In this document: positions 1 through 7,214 of the stretch, piece after piece
Layout: every line of letters begins with the position of its first letter
Position numbering within the stretch: the stretch's first letter is position 1
Source of the DNA: CAZJNX01 sp964547415
GTDB taxonomy: Bacteria; Pseudomonadota; Alphaproteobacteria; Rhizobiales; Amorphaceae
Reading direction: 5' to 3'
Length of the DNA: 21,071 bases
Assembly: GCA_964547415.1 (NCBI GenBank)
Contig: CAZJNX010000069.1
Span: 1-21,071 of the forward strand
Made by a program: the position numbers and the translations under genes
Notes under the pieces: model-generated
Databases searched by the model: none
The model's input: only the letters and a program-made list of their open reading frames with translations
What the model was told of the DNA's origin: nothing

Positions 1-249
1 CATGGCGCGGAACAATTCGGAGGTCGGGACGAGCTGGTCGGCGAAGTAGAGCTCGATCTGCATGTCGTCGCCGGCGATGCGGTTGAAGCTGTCGATCGCG
101 GGCTTGATGACGTGCTCGGCGAGCGCGGGGCCGGCGTACGTCTGCATGCGCCAGCGGATGGTCTGCTGGGCGTGGACGGCAGGCGCGGCGAGGGGGGCTG
201 CGAGGGCGCCCGCGCCCGCGGTGGTGAGGAACTTCCGTCTCGTCGTCAT
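1..249 (-). CDS. dctP: TRAP transporter substrate-binding protein (DctP family), C-terminal part outside window
   Basis: The first 83 codons of a periplasmic solute-binding protein are visible; the gene continues past the window edge. The N-terminus carries a twin-arginine-like signal (TRRKFLT at residues 3-9), a hydrophobic Ala/Gly/Leu stretch and a probable cleavage site after AVHA near residue 27. The mature start (TIRWRMQTYAG, then an EHVIKP and LYFADQLVP context) is typical of TRAP binding proteins of the mannitol/chloroaromatic-like branch. Such proteins capture an organic anion in the periplasm and hand it to the DctQ/DctM membrane pair. A GGAGA ribosome-binding sequence precedes the ATG. 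It is the last gene seen of a minus-strand operon, 59 nt after dctM; a small inverted repeat sits in that gap. The substrate cannot be read from this fragment. Confidence 0.88.
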   Translation of the reverse strand, partial: MTTRRKFLTTAGAGALAAPLAAPAVHAQQTIRWRMQTYAGPALAEHVIKPAIDSFNRIAGDDMQIELYFADQLVPTSELFRAM

Positions 250-282
250 CGGGTTGTCTCCATCTGGAAGATCGCTGTCGCG

Positions 283-298
283 GCCGCTTTCCCGCGGC
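283..298 (-). other. Short inverted repeat between dctM and dctP
   Basis: The arms GCCGC and GCGGC (283-287 and 294-298) flank a 6-base loop in the 59-nt gap between dctM and dctP. In RNA this could be a small intercistronic hairpin adjusting the amount of binding protein relative to the permeases, which is common in TRAP operons. Five base pairs is weak evidence in DNA this GC-rich, so this is only a candidate. Confidence 0.2.
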
Positions 299-308
299 TC
301 TTGTCCGT

Positions 309-1631
309 TCAGTTTCCGTAGATCGTCTGCGGCAGCCAGAGCGCGATCTGCGGGAAGGCCATCACGACGGCGAGCGCCACCACCATCACGCCCACGAAGG
401 GGACGATGGAGCGGTAGATGTCGGCGAGCCGCACCTCGGGCGGCGCCATCGCCCGCATCAGGAAGAGATTGTAGCCGAACGGCGGCGTCATGTACGCGAT
501 CTGCGTGGTGATCGTGTAGAGGACGCCGTACCACACGAGGTCGAAGCCGAGCGCGGCGACCAGCGGCACGTAGAGCGGCGCCACGATGACCAGCATCGCC
601 GTGTCGTCGAGGAACGTTCCCATGAGAAGGAACGACAGCTGCATGAGGACGAGGATCACCCACGGGTTGAGCCCGAGCTCGCCCACGAACAGGTTCTCGA
701 TCGCCCGCCCCGCGCCGAGCCCGTCGAAGATCGCCCCGAAGGCGAGGGCGGCGAGGATGATCCACATGAACATGCAGGTGACGATCAGCGTCTTCCTCAC
801 CGACGCGTCGAGGACCGCGAAGGTGAGCCGCCCGCGCAGGAGCGCGGCGAGGAGCGCCGCCATCGCCCCGATGGCCGAGCTTTCCACGAGGCTCGTCCAC
901 CCGTTCACGAACGGGATCATCATGGCGAAGAAGATGGCGAACGGCAGGAGCCCGGCGGACAGCAGCACCAGCTTCTCGCCCATGGGCACGTTTCGCTCCT
1001 CCTTCGGCAGCGCGGGGCCGAGGTGGGGCTGCAGGCGGCAGCGGATCGCGATGTAGACGACGAACATCGCCGCCATCATGAGGCCCGGGACGATGCCGGC
1101 GAGCCAGAGCTGGCCCACGGGCTGGCGCGCGATCATCGCGTAGAGGACGAGGACGACCGACGGCGGCACCAGGATGCCGAGGGACGAGCCGGCCTGGATC
1201 ACCCCCGTCACCATGCGCTTGTCGTAGCCGCGGCGAAGGAGCTCGGGGAGCGCGATGGTGGCCCCGATGGCCATGCCCGCCACCGACAGGCCGTTCATGG
1301 CCGACACCAGCACCATGAGGAGGATGGTGCCGATGGCGAGACCGCCGCTCACCGGCCCGAACCAGACGTGGAACATCCGGTAGAGGTCGTCGGCGATGCG
1401 CGACTCCGACAGGACGTAGCCCATGAAGATGAACATCGGCAGCGTGAGCAGCGGATACCAGTTCATCAGCTTCATGGCTGCCGAGAACGGGATGTCGACG
1501 CCGCCCGTCCCGTACAGGGTGAGCGCGGCGAGGGAGGCGACGGCCCCGATGGCGCCGAAGACGCGCTGGCCCGTCGCCAGCATCACCATCATCGAGGCGA
1601 ACATCAAAAGGGCGATCATCTCGTAGGACAT
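309..1631 (-). CDS. dctM: TRAP transporter large permease (DctM)
   Basis: A 440-residue integral membrane protein, the usual length for DctM. It is the transport subunit of a tripartite ATP-independent periplasmic transporter and couples uptake to an ion gradient across the inner membrane. Hydrophobic segments run along the whole length, with the conserved patches AGSSLGILVPPS and GTFLDDTAMLVIVAPLY typical of the family. The N-terminus (MSYEMIALLMF) and the LDDTAM motif resemble the branch annotated as mannitol/chloroaromatic transporters. The frame stays open far upstream (to 2246), but the ATG at 1631 is chosen because it gives the normal N-terminus and overlaps the dctQ stop codon by one base (TGATG), indicating translational coupling. 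The substrate is unknown. Confidence 0.93.
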   Translation of the reverse strand: MSYEMIALLMFASMMVMLATGQRVFGAIGAVASLAALTLYGTGGVDIPFSAAMKLMNWYPLLTLPMFIFMGYVLSESRIADDLYRMFHVWFGPVSGGLAIGTILLMVLVSAMNGLSVAGMAIGATIALPELLRRGYDKRMVTGVIQAGSSLGILVPPSVVLVLYAMIARQPVGQLWLAGIVPGLMMAAMFVVYIAIRCRLQPHLGPALPKEERNVPMGEKLVLLSAGLLPFAIFFAMMIPFVNGWTSLVESSAIGAMAALLAALLRGRLTFAVLDASVRKTLIVTCMFMWIILAALAFGAIFDGLGAGRAIENLFVGELGLNPWVILVLMQLSFLLMGTFLDDTAMLVIVAPLYVPLVAALGFDLVWYGVLYTITTQIAYMTPPFGYNLFLMRAMAPPEVRLADIYRSIVPFVGVMVVALAVVMAFPQIALWLPQTIYGN

Positions 1632-2137
1632 CAGATGTCCACCCCGCGGATGCGCGCCACGTCCTTCACGAACTCGGCGACGGACTGGAGCAGCATGAGG
1701 GCGATGCCCACCAGCATCACCACCTTGATCGGCCACATGAGGGGGCGCCAGGCGGTCGGGCTGCGCTCGTTGTACTCCAGCGAATAGGCGGTGGAGCCGA
1801 CGCCGCCGTAAAGCAGCACCACGAGAAAGAAGATCAGGAACAGGACAGTGAACGCGTCGACCCAGGCACGGGTGCGCGGCCCCCACGCGCCGTAGAAGAG
1901 GTCCATCCGCACGTGCCCGTGCTCGCGGATCGCGTAGGCGCCGCCGAGGATGTAGTAGGCGGTCATGGCGAACTGGGCGCTTTCCAGCGTCCACAGCGAC
2001 GGCAGGAAGAAGGTCTTGGAGACGGACGACCACAACAGGATGCCGACCATCACGAAGATGGAATACATGACGACGCGGCCGATGATGCCGTTGAGGCCGT
2101 CCACCGCGCGCACGTAGAGGACGAGCGCCCGCGGCAT
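1631..2137 (-). CDS. dctQ: TRAP transporter small permease (DctQ)
   Basis: A 168-residue membrane protein with about four hydrophobic segments, near residues 22-45, 55-70, 90-112 and 134-155. This is the size and layout of DctQ, which pairs with DctM in the inner membrane. The stretch GGAYAIREHGHVRMDLFYG in the middle matches the family pattern in which a membrane segment is followed by HVRxDxF. It overlaps the preceding amidohydrolase gene and the following dctM by one base each through TGATG junctions, so the three genes are almost certainly one transcript with coupled translation. Confidence 0.92.
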   Translation of the reverse strand: MPRALVLYVRAVDGLNGIIGRVVMYSIFVMVGILLWSSVSKTFFLPSLWTLESAQFAMTAYYILGGAYAIREHGHVRMDLFYGAWGPRTRAWVDAFTVLFLIFFLVVLLYGGVGSTAYSLEYNERSPTAWRPLMWPIKVVMLVGIALMLLQSVAEFVKDVARIRGVDI

Positions 2138-2919
2138 CAGGCGGCCTCCGGCAGGGCGAGGCCGTGCCGGGACAGGGCGGCGCGGACCCAGGCCGCGATC
2201 CGGTCGGCCATCGCCCGCTGGTCGGCAGGCGTCGCCACCAGGTCATTGCGGATCTCGAGCATGGCGTTGAGGCGGCCGGCGGGAAGGGCGTGGTTGACGA
2301 GGGTGGTCGTCACCCGGTCGGCCGGGCCGTAGGGGGCGTTCCGCTCCGCCTGCCAGGGCAGGAAGGACCCCGACAGGGCGATCAGGGCGTCGGCGAGGCG
2401 CGCGTCCTCGTCGTGGAGGACGCCGATCCGGACGGACCGCGCCTTGCCGGCGTAGACGGGCGTGAAGGTGTGGACCGTCACCACCGCCGCGCCCGGGCGG
2501 GCGGCGAGCACTCCGTCGAGCCGCTCGGCGAACGGGCGGTAGACGAGCCGCACCCGCTCCGCGCGCGCGTCCGCACCGAGGCCCCGGTTCCCCGGGATGG
2601 CGTGGACCTCGCTCACCGCGGCCACGGCGTCGGGCGCCTCGGGCGGGCGGTTGAGGTCGTAGACGAGGCGGGAGAGGCCGCCGGCCACCAGCGGCGCGTC
2701 GAGGAGGCGGGACAGGCGCTCGGCCACCGGCGCGGCCCCCGGGTCCCAGGCGACGTGGCTGTCCTGCACCGCGCCGTCGATCCCGAGGTCCCCGAAGCGC
2801 GCGGGGAGCGCGTTGGAGGCGTGCTCGCACACGAGTACGAGGGGCGCGGCACCCTTCGGGTTGTGCACCACGACGGGTGCGAACCCTTCCGTCACCCGTG
2901 CGCTCCGAGCCCTCGCCAC
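2137..2919 (-). CDS. N-formylglutamate amidohydrolase family protein
   Basis: A 260-residue protein of the N-formylglutamate amidohydrolase family. The characterised member (HutG type) hydrolyses N-formylglutamate to glutamate and formate; others act on related N-acyl amino acids. Visible family landmarks are VCEHASNALP (residues 30-39), SHVAWDPGA, SRLVYDLNRPP, VTVHTFTP and NAMLEIRNDL near the C-terminus. The chosen start is a GTG at 2919 with GGAGGA seven bases upstream. No histidine-utilisation genes are nearby, so a role in histidine breakdown is not supported. It is the first gene of a TRAP transporter operon and overlaps dctQ by one base, so I infer that it acts on the imported compound or a product of it. 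There is no signal peptide, hence it is probably cytoplasmic. Confidence 0.85.
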   Translation of the reverse strand: MARARSARVTEGFAPVVVHNPKGAAPLVLVCEHASNALPARFGDLGIDGAVQDSHVAWDPGAAPVAERLSRLLDAPLVAGGLSRLVYDLNRPPEAPDAVAAVSEVHAIPGNRGLGADARAERVRLVYRPFAERLDGVLAARPGAAVVTVHTFTPVYAGKARSVRIGVLHDEDARLADALIALSGSFLPWQAERNAPYGPADRVTTTLVNHALPAGRLNAMLEIRNDLVATPADQRAMADRIAAWVRAALSRHGLALPEAA

Positions 2920-2969
2920 CGCCGTTCCTCCATCCGGACGGGCCGAGGCTTCTCCCTCCGGCCGCCCCC

Positions 2970-2999
2970 TGTCAATCGCTTTTTGAAATTTCCTCTTCA
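2970..2999. promoter_or_regulatory. Candidate RpiR-type operator and adjacent -35 element in the divergent gap
   Basis: The 134-bp gap between the divergent amidohydrolase and RpiR genes is AT-richer than its surroundings at this point. It holds an imperfect palindrome, TGAAATTTCCTCTTCA (2984-2999), of the TGAAA-N6-TTTCA general form often bound by MurR/RpiR regulators. A perfect TTGACA hexamer lies on the minus strand at 2975-2970, directed at the TRAP operon, but I see no convincing -10 partner. A TTGAAA on the plus strand overlaps the palindrome. Position next to its likely regulator supports a role; the binding itself is inference. Confidence 0.4.
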
Positions 3000-3053
3000 G
3001 CCCGGCGGCGTTTGAAGGTATCGAGTCAGGGCGACCGGCAGCGGGAGGGCGCG

Positions 3054-3926
3054 GTGAGCGAGGCCAGCGAGACGATCGCCGAGCGGCTGGCGCGAACGGC
3101 CGACACCCTCACCCGGGCCGAGCGCCAGCTCTCGGCGGTGATCCTGGAGAACTATCCCGTCTCGGGCCTCGGCACGGCGACGGCGATGGCCGAGGCCGCG
3201 GGCGTGTCCAACCCCACGGTGGTGCGGCTTGCGAGGAAGCTCGGTTTCTCCGGCTTTCCGGAGTTCCAGGCGGCGCTGAAGCGCGAGCTCGAGGCGCGCA
3301 TCACCGGCCCGATCCAGAAGCGCGCGGCGACGGGGACCGGGCCCCCGGACGCCCACCTCCTCCACCGCTTCGCGGATGCCGTCGTCGGCAACATCCGCGC
3401 GACGCTCGCCCAGATCGACGCGGACGCCTTCGACTGTGCCGCCGCCCTCCTCGCCGACGAGGGGCGCCAAGTCTTCATCCAGGGCGGGCGGATCACCCGC
3501 GCGGTCGCCGACTACCTGTTCCTGCACCTGCAGGTGGTCCGCCCGCGGGTGACGCTGATCCAGTCCATCTCCAACGCCTGGCCCCACTACCTCCTCGACG
3601 TGAAGGCGGGGGACGTCCTCGTCCTGTTCGACGTGCGCCGCTACGAGAACTCCACGCTCATGCTCGCGAGCCTCGCCCGGAAGCGGGGGGCGCGGATCGT
3701 CCTGTTCACCGACGAGTGGCGCTCGCCCGTCGCCCGCCACGCCGAGGCGACCTTCGGCGCGCGCATCGCCGCCCCCTCGGCCTGGGACAGCAACGTCGTC
3801 CCGCTCCTCCTCGTGGAAACGCTGATCGCGGCCGTCGAGGCGCGGGTGTGGCCCGAGACCGAGGCGCGCATGCGGGCGCTCGAGGAGATGTTCGACGAGA
3901 CCCGCCTGTTCCGGAAGTTCACCTGA
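3054..3926 (+). CDS. MurR/RpiR family transcriptional regulator (HTH-SIS)
   Basis: A 290-residue DNA-binding regulator. Residues 1-80 form the RpiR-type helix-turn-helix, with TATAMAEAAGVSNPTVVRLA followed by RKLGFSGFPEFQ. Residues about 110-260 resemble a SIS (sugar isomerase) domain that senses a small ligand, with VFIQGGRITRAVADYLF as the first strand and loop. The frame is open from 2877, but the upstream 59 codons are Pro/Arg-rich and unlike the family. The GTG at 3054 has GGGAGG just upstream and gives the expected N-terminus, so it is preferred. It is divergent from the amidohydrolase-TRAP operon and probably controls that operon and itself. The ligand is unknown; many relatives sense phosphosugars, but a TRAP neighbour suggests an organic acid or amino-acid derivative here. 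Confidence 0.88.
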   Translation: MSEASETIAERLARTADTLTRAERQLSAVILENYPVSGLGTATAMAEAAGVSNPTVVRLARKLGFSGFPEFQAALKRELEARITGPIQKRAATGTGPPDAHLLHRFADAVVGNIRATLAQIDADAFDCAAALLADEGRQVFIQGGRITRAVADYLFLHLQVVRPRVTLIQSISNAWPHYLLDVKAGDVLVLFDVRRYENSTLMLASLARKRGARIVLFTDEWRSPVARHAEATFGARIAAPSAWDSNVVPLLLVETLIAAVEARVWPETEARMRALEEMFDETRLFRKFT

Positions 3927-4086
3927 ACGCGCGGGAAGGGGAGGGGGCGACCGGGGCGAAAGGCGCGCCCGTCACGCTCCGGCGAGCGCGGGTGCGGGCG
4001 GGCCGTCGGCGGTCTGGTCTTTCCCGCGGCATCGGCCGCACGGACGAGGTGGCGGGCGAGCGGCTCGCGCCGGGAGGACGGCGGGG

Positions 4087-5340
4087 TCAGCCGATGACGC
4101 CGGCGTCCCGGAGGCGGGCGAGGGCGGCGCCGCCGAGGCCCAGGTGCTCGGCGAGGACCTCGTCGGTGTGCTGCCCGAGGGTCGGCGGCGGGCGGCGGTA
4201 GGTGACGGGCGTCTCGCTGATCTTGAGCGGGTTGCCGATCGTGTCGACCGTGCCCGCGGCGGACGTCGGGTGGGGCTGGGTGACGCGCGCGCCCCGCTCC
4301 ACCGCCTGGGGGTCGCTGAAGGCCTCCTCGAAGTCGAAGATCGGCCCGCTCGGCACGTTCACCGCGTCGAGCGCCGCGAGCCAGTCCTCCCGCGTGCGGG
4401 TGCGCGTGATCTCGTTGAGGAGGGGGATGAGCTCGGCCCGGTTCTCCACCCGCGAGCGGTTGGTGGCAAAGCGCGGGTCGTCCGCGAGGGCGGGGCGGGC
4501 GGCCACCTCGCACAGGCGGCGGAACTGCCCGTCGTTGCCGACCGCGATGATGAAGTGGCCGTCCGAGGCCTCGAACGTCTCGTAGGGCACGATCGTCGGG
4601 TGGCCGTTGCCGATGCGGCCCGGCACCTTCCCCGTCATCAGGTAGGCCGTGCCCTGGTTCACGAGCCAGGACAGCTGGGTGTCGTAGAGCGACACGTCGA
4701 TGTACTGGCCCCGCCCGGTGAGGTGGCGGTGGTGGAGGGCGGCGAGCGCGGCGTTCGCCATGTACATGCCCGTCATCACGTCGGCGATCCCGACGCCCAC
4801 CTTGGTCGGCTTGCCGCCCTCCTCGTCCGGAAAGCCGGTGACGGACATGATGCCGCCCCGCCCCTGGATCATGAAGTCGTAGCCCGCCCGGTGGGCGAGC
4901 GGCCCGGTCTGCCCGAAGCCGGTGAGGGAGCCGTAGATGATGCCCGGGTTCTCCGCGGACACGGACGGGTAGTCGAGGCCGTAGCGGGCGAGCCCGCCGA
5001 CCTTGAAGTTCTCGAAGAAGAAGTCGGCCTTCGCGGCGAGCTTGCGGACGAGCGCCTGCCCCTCGGGGACGGCGAGGTCGATGGCGACGGAGCGCTTGTT
5101 CCGGTTCGCGGAGATGAAGTAGGCGCTCTCGGGTGTGTCGTTGCCGTCCCCGTCCTTCAGGAACGGCGGGCCCCAGCCGCGGGTGTCGTCGCCCGTGCCC
5201 GGCCGCTCCACCTTGACGACGTCGGCCCCGAGGTCGCCCAGGAGCTGGGTCGCCGAAGGGCCGGCGAGCACCCGCGTCAGATCGAGGACGACGAGCCCGG
5301 CGAGCGGGCCCGTCGGCGCCTGTCCATCCCTCTCGCCCAT
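4087..5340 (-). CDS. CaiB/BaiF (class III) CoA-transferase
   Basis: A 417-residue class III CoA-transferase, which moves CoA between carboxylic acids through covalent acyl-aspartate chemistry. The N-terminal nucleotide-binding part starts LAGLVVLDLTRVLAGPSATQ and continues GDLGADVVKVERPGTGDDTR. NRNKRSVAIDL (80-90), GYDFMIQGRGG (153-163) and IADVMTGMY (185-193) follow. Asp187 in the last motif is at the position of the catalytic aspartate of formyl-CoA transferase. The ATG at 5340 is preceded by AAAGGG and is preferred over the longer open frame. No acyl-CoA dehydrogenase, lyase or ligase is adjacent, so the substrate cannot be assigned; formyl-, succinyl- or carnitine-type acids are all possible. 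It converges with the RpiR gene and is probably monocistronic. Confidence 0.9.
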   Translation of the reverse strand: MGERDGQAPTGPLAGLVVLDLTRVLAGPSATQLLGDLGADVVKVERPGTGDDTRGWGPPFLKDGDGNDTPESAYFISANRNKRSVAIDLAVPEGQALVRKLAAKADFFFENFKVGGLARYGLDYPSVSAENPGIIYGSLTGFGQTGPLAHRAGYDFMIQGRGGIMSVTGFPDEEGGKPTKVGVGIADVMTGMYMANAALAALHHRHLTGRGQYIDVSLYDTQLSWLVNQGTAYLMTGKVPGRIGNGHPTIVPYETFEASDGHFIIAVGNDGQFRRLCEVAARPALADDPRFATNRSRVENRAELIPLLNEITRTRTREDWLAALDAVNVPSGPIFDFEEAFSDPQAVERGARVTQPHPTSAAGTVDTIGNPLKISETPVTYRRPPPTLGQHTDEVLAEHLGLGGAALARLRDAGVIG

Positions 5341-5411
5341 CGCTTGCCCTTTCCACGATCGCCGCTCCGCGCGGACGATTAGCCGACCTTCGTGGCCGGC
5401 GGAAGGCCCGC

Positions 5412-5429
5412 GGCGGCGACGAGGCCGCC
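5412..5429 (-). terminator. GC hairpin downstream of the repeat-protein gene
   Basis: A perfect 6-bp inverted repeat (GGCGGC / GCCGCC) with a 6-base loop lies 20 nt past the stop codon of the 559-residue protein. There is no run of T after it, so it is at best a weak or factor-assisted terminator; the sequence also lies in the leader of the CoA-transferase gene. Confidence 0.25.
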
Positions 5430-5449
5430 ACGGGAGGACGCGCGGTGCG

Positions 5450-7129
5450 CTAGAACATGTCCGGCTCCTCGCCGCCCGGAATGCTGGGCAGGATGTCGCC
5501 GTGGGGATTGATCGGGAGGCCCGCGATGCCTCCGGCGGGTTCCGCGTCGAACGGACAGGCGGGGATCGGCGTGAACGACACCGTGAGCGTGCCGGTCCCC
5601 GCGCCGGTGTCGGCATCGTCGGCGGGGTAGCTCACGATCTCGAAGAGATAATCCGCAAGGTCTTTGCCGATCGCCTTCACGACCTCGCTGCCGGGCCGCT
5701 CGAGCCCGCTTTCGTCGAGGGGCAGGACGAGGCCGTCCGGGCGCATCTCGTCGAGGAACGCCTCGACCGTGGGCGCCTCGCCTTCCTCGAAGCCGATATC
5801 GACGCCTGGCGTGTAGCCCCCGTTGCCGCCGTCGCTTCCCTCGGCGCCGGCATCCGCCCCGGCTGCGCCGCCCTCGTCGTCCGCGCCGCCGTCGTCCGCG
5901 CCGCCGCCCGCGCCGCCGTCGCCCGCGCCGCCGTCGTCCGTGCCGCCGTCGTCCGCGCCGCCGTCGTCCGCGCCGCCGTCGTCCGCGCCGCCGTCGCCCG
6001 TGCCGCCGTCGCCTGCGCCGCCGTCGTCCGCGCCGCCGTCGTCCGCGCCGCCGTCGCCTGCGCCGTCGCCCGCGCCGCCGTTGCCTTCGTCCGACGCCTC
6101 CCCGTCATCGCTGTCGCCCGCCGGGAAGCGCTTACCGTTCGGACCCACCACGGTTCCGTCCGGGAGGCGCTCGACCGTCGGCTCTTCGATTGTGGGTTCG
6201 CCGAGTGTCACCACCGCGTCGGGGGTTTCTTTCTCGTCGCCACCCTCATCTCCCTCGGTTCCGGGACCACCGGGACCACCGGGACCACCGGGACCACCGG
6301 GACCACCGGGACCGTGGGGACCGTCGACGATCGGCTTGTCGGTCGACATGTCGCCACCGGACATCGGGAGAGGCTCGCCAGGTCCCGGCATGCCGGTCTC
6401 GAGGTCGCTCGGCCGATCGTGCCGCCCGATGCCGCCCGTCCGGTCGCCTCCGCTGCCTTGCGAGTCCGAACCGCCCGGCACACGGTCCGGGTCGAGGTCC
6501 ATGCCGATGGCCGCACCGCCCGCCTCCACGACGGTCTCGCCGATCTCCCGCGTCACCTCGACGATGCCCTCGAGAAGTTCCTCGACGCTGTCGAAGGTGG
6601 TGTCCTTCAAGACGCCGCCGACGTCGAAGCCGGCACCGGTCAGTTCCTCGCGGGCTGCCTTGACCCCCTCGTAGGCGGCGACGAGGTCGCCCTTCTGCAA
6701 CGCCTCGCCGGCCGCACCCAGGTTCTGGAGTGCCTTTCCGATGCCGTCCATCGGCTCCCCGACGAGCCGGGACGCGCCGCCGGCCACCTCGCCGGAGGCC
6801 TCGGCGAGCGCCTCCGCGACCTCGCCGAGGATCCCGAAGGCACCCTCGAACAATTCGGCGACGACGCCCTGCCCGCCCGCCGACTTGTTGGCCGTTAGCG
6901 ACAGGTCCTCGCCGAGCCCCGGGCCGAATGCGTCGGCCATGTCGCCGGCCTTCTGCAGCAGCTGGCCGGCGGCGGAACCGATCGCCCCGATTCCGGCAAC
7001 GATATTGGCCGGGTTGCCGGACATGATCTGTCCGACCGCCGCGTCGAGCGCCTTTGCAAACTCCTTCTCTGCCTCGTCGGCGAGCTTCTCGATCTCGTCC
7101 ATGGCCGGACGCGAATACGGATTCGACAT
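5450..7129 (-). CDS. Unrecognised acidic, Ala/Gly/Asp-rich repeat protein (559 aa)
   Basis: I do not recognise this protein. Residues 1-210 are Ala/Glu-rich and look like amphipathic helices (EIEKLADEAEKEFAKALDAA; later EGIVEVTREIGETVVEAG), with no signal peptide and no clear membrane segment. Residues about 210-270 are Gly/Ser/Pro-rich linker. Residues 271-290 are a run of Gly-Pro-Gly triplets. Residues 291-345 are acidic. Residues 351-420 are about fourteen pentapeptides of the ADDGG / AGDGG type. Residues 440-559 form a more normal-looking domain (FLDEMRPDGLVLPLDESGLE; LADYLFEIVSYPADD; GTLTVSFTPIPACPF) with a single Cys at 525, ending PDMF. The ATG at 7129 has GAGGG upstream. It could be a surface, secreted or calcium-binding protein because of the Asp-rich repeats, but that is speculation. 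A CRP-like site precedes it. Confidence 0.75.
   Translation of the reverse strand: MSNPYSRPAMDEIEKLADEAEKEFAKALDAAVGQIMSGNPANIVAGIGAIGSAAGQLLQKAGDMADAFGPGLGEDLSLTANKSAGGQGVVAELFEGAFGILGEVAEALAEASGEVAGGASRLVGEPMDGIGKALQNLGAAGEALQKGDLVAAYEGVKAAREELTGAGFDVGGVLKDTTFDSVEELLEGIVEVTREIGETVVEAGGAAIGMDLDPDRVPGGSDSQGSGGDRTGGIGRHDRPSDLETGMPGPGEPLPMSGGDMSTDKPIVDGPHGPGGPGGPGGPGGPGGPGTEGDEGGDEKETPDAVVTLGEPTIEEPTVERLPDGTVVGPNGKRFPAGDSDDGEASDEGNGGAGDGAGDGGADDGGADDGGAGDGGTGDGGADDGGADDGGADDGGTDDGGAGDGGAGGGADDGGADDEGGAAGADAGAEGSDGGNGGYTPGVDIGFEEGEAPTVEAFLDEMRPDGLVLPLDESGLERPGSEVVKAIGKDLADYLFEIVSYPADDADTGAGTGTLTVSFTPIPACPFDAEPAGGIAGLPINPHGDILPSIPGGEEPDMF
5870..6079 (-). repeat. In-frame 15-bp tandem repeats encoding (A/T)(D/G)DGG pentapeptides
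   Basis: About fourteen degenerate 15-bp units with a GCCGTCGTCCGCGCC-like core (plus strand) lie head to tail. They encode pentapeptides ADDGG, AGDGG, TGDGG and TDDGG inside the 559-residue protein. Units differ mostly at one base (GTC/GCC for Asp/Gly), and runs of identical neighbours suggest expansion by slippage or unequal exchange. The 15-base period preserves the frame, so copy number could vary without breaking the gene. Confidence 0.9.
6261..6323 (-). repeat. 9-bp tandem repeat encoding Gly-Pro-Gly triplets
   Basis: Five exact copies of CCGGGACCA (plus strand), from 6261 to 6305, are followed by two diverged copies (CCGGGACCG and TGGGGACCG). On the coding strand they give (Gly-Pro-Gly)n. 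Glycine falls at every third place, as in collagen-like tracts, but two of each three residues are Gly, so a flexible linker is as likely as a triple helix. Confidence 0.95.
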
Positions 7130-7195
7130 GGTCTGCCCTCGAAATCATCACGCTGAAAGTTCCGCCAGATGGCTGGAACGACGCGGACGTATCCG

Positions 7196-7214
7196 AAGGG
7201 TCGTCGATACCCTT
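7196..7214. promoter_or_regulatory. 6-bp inverted repeat abutting the CRP-type site
   Basis: AAGGGT (7196-7201) and ACCCTT (7209-7214) are perfect inverted repeats around a 7-base centre. The right arm ends on the first base of the CRP-type palindrome. It lies about 70-80 bases upstream of the start codon of the repeat-protein gene, so it may be a second operator or part of the core promoter. Chance occurrence is not excluded. Confidence 0.3.

Noticed and set aside
2137..2919. Naming the amidohydrolase hutG
   Set aside because: No other histidine-utilisation genes are in the window and the gene is coupled to a TRAP transporter, so the histidine pathway role is not supported.
2877..3053. Longer N-terminus for the RpiR regulator starting at 2877
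   Set aside because: The extra 59 residues are Pro/Arg-rich and unlike the family, and they would overlap the divergent amidohydrolase gene; the GTG at 3054 has a good ribosome-binding site.
3927..4086. Bidirectional terminator between the convergent RpiR and CoA-transferase genes
   Set aside because: The only symmetric element (GCGAGC-G-GCTCGC near 4058) has a one-base centre that cannot form a good hairpin, and there is no T-run.
5870..6323. Possible CRISPR array from the regularly spaced repeats
   Set aside because: The repeat units are 15 and 9 bp with no unique spacers and no cas genes nearby; they are codon repeats inside a protein gene.
5823..6674. A 283-codon plus-strand frame encoding PPSSAP repeats opposite the pentapeptide array
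   Set aside because: The repeats arise from the complementary strand of the 15-bp array. The minus-strand frame has the ribosome-binding site, promoter signals and non-repetitive end domains.
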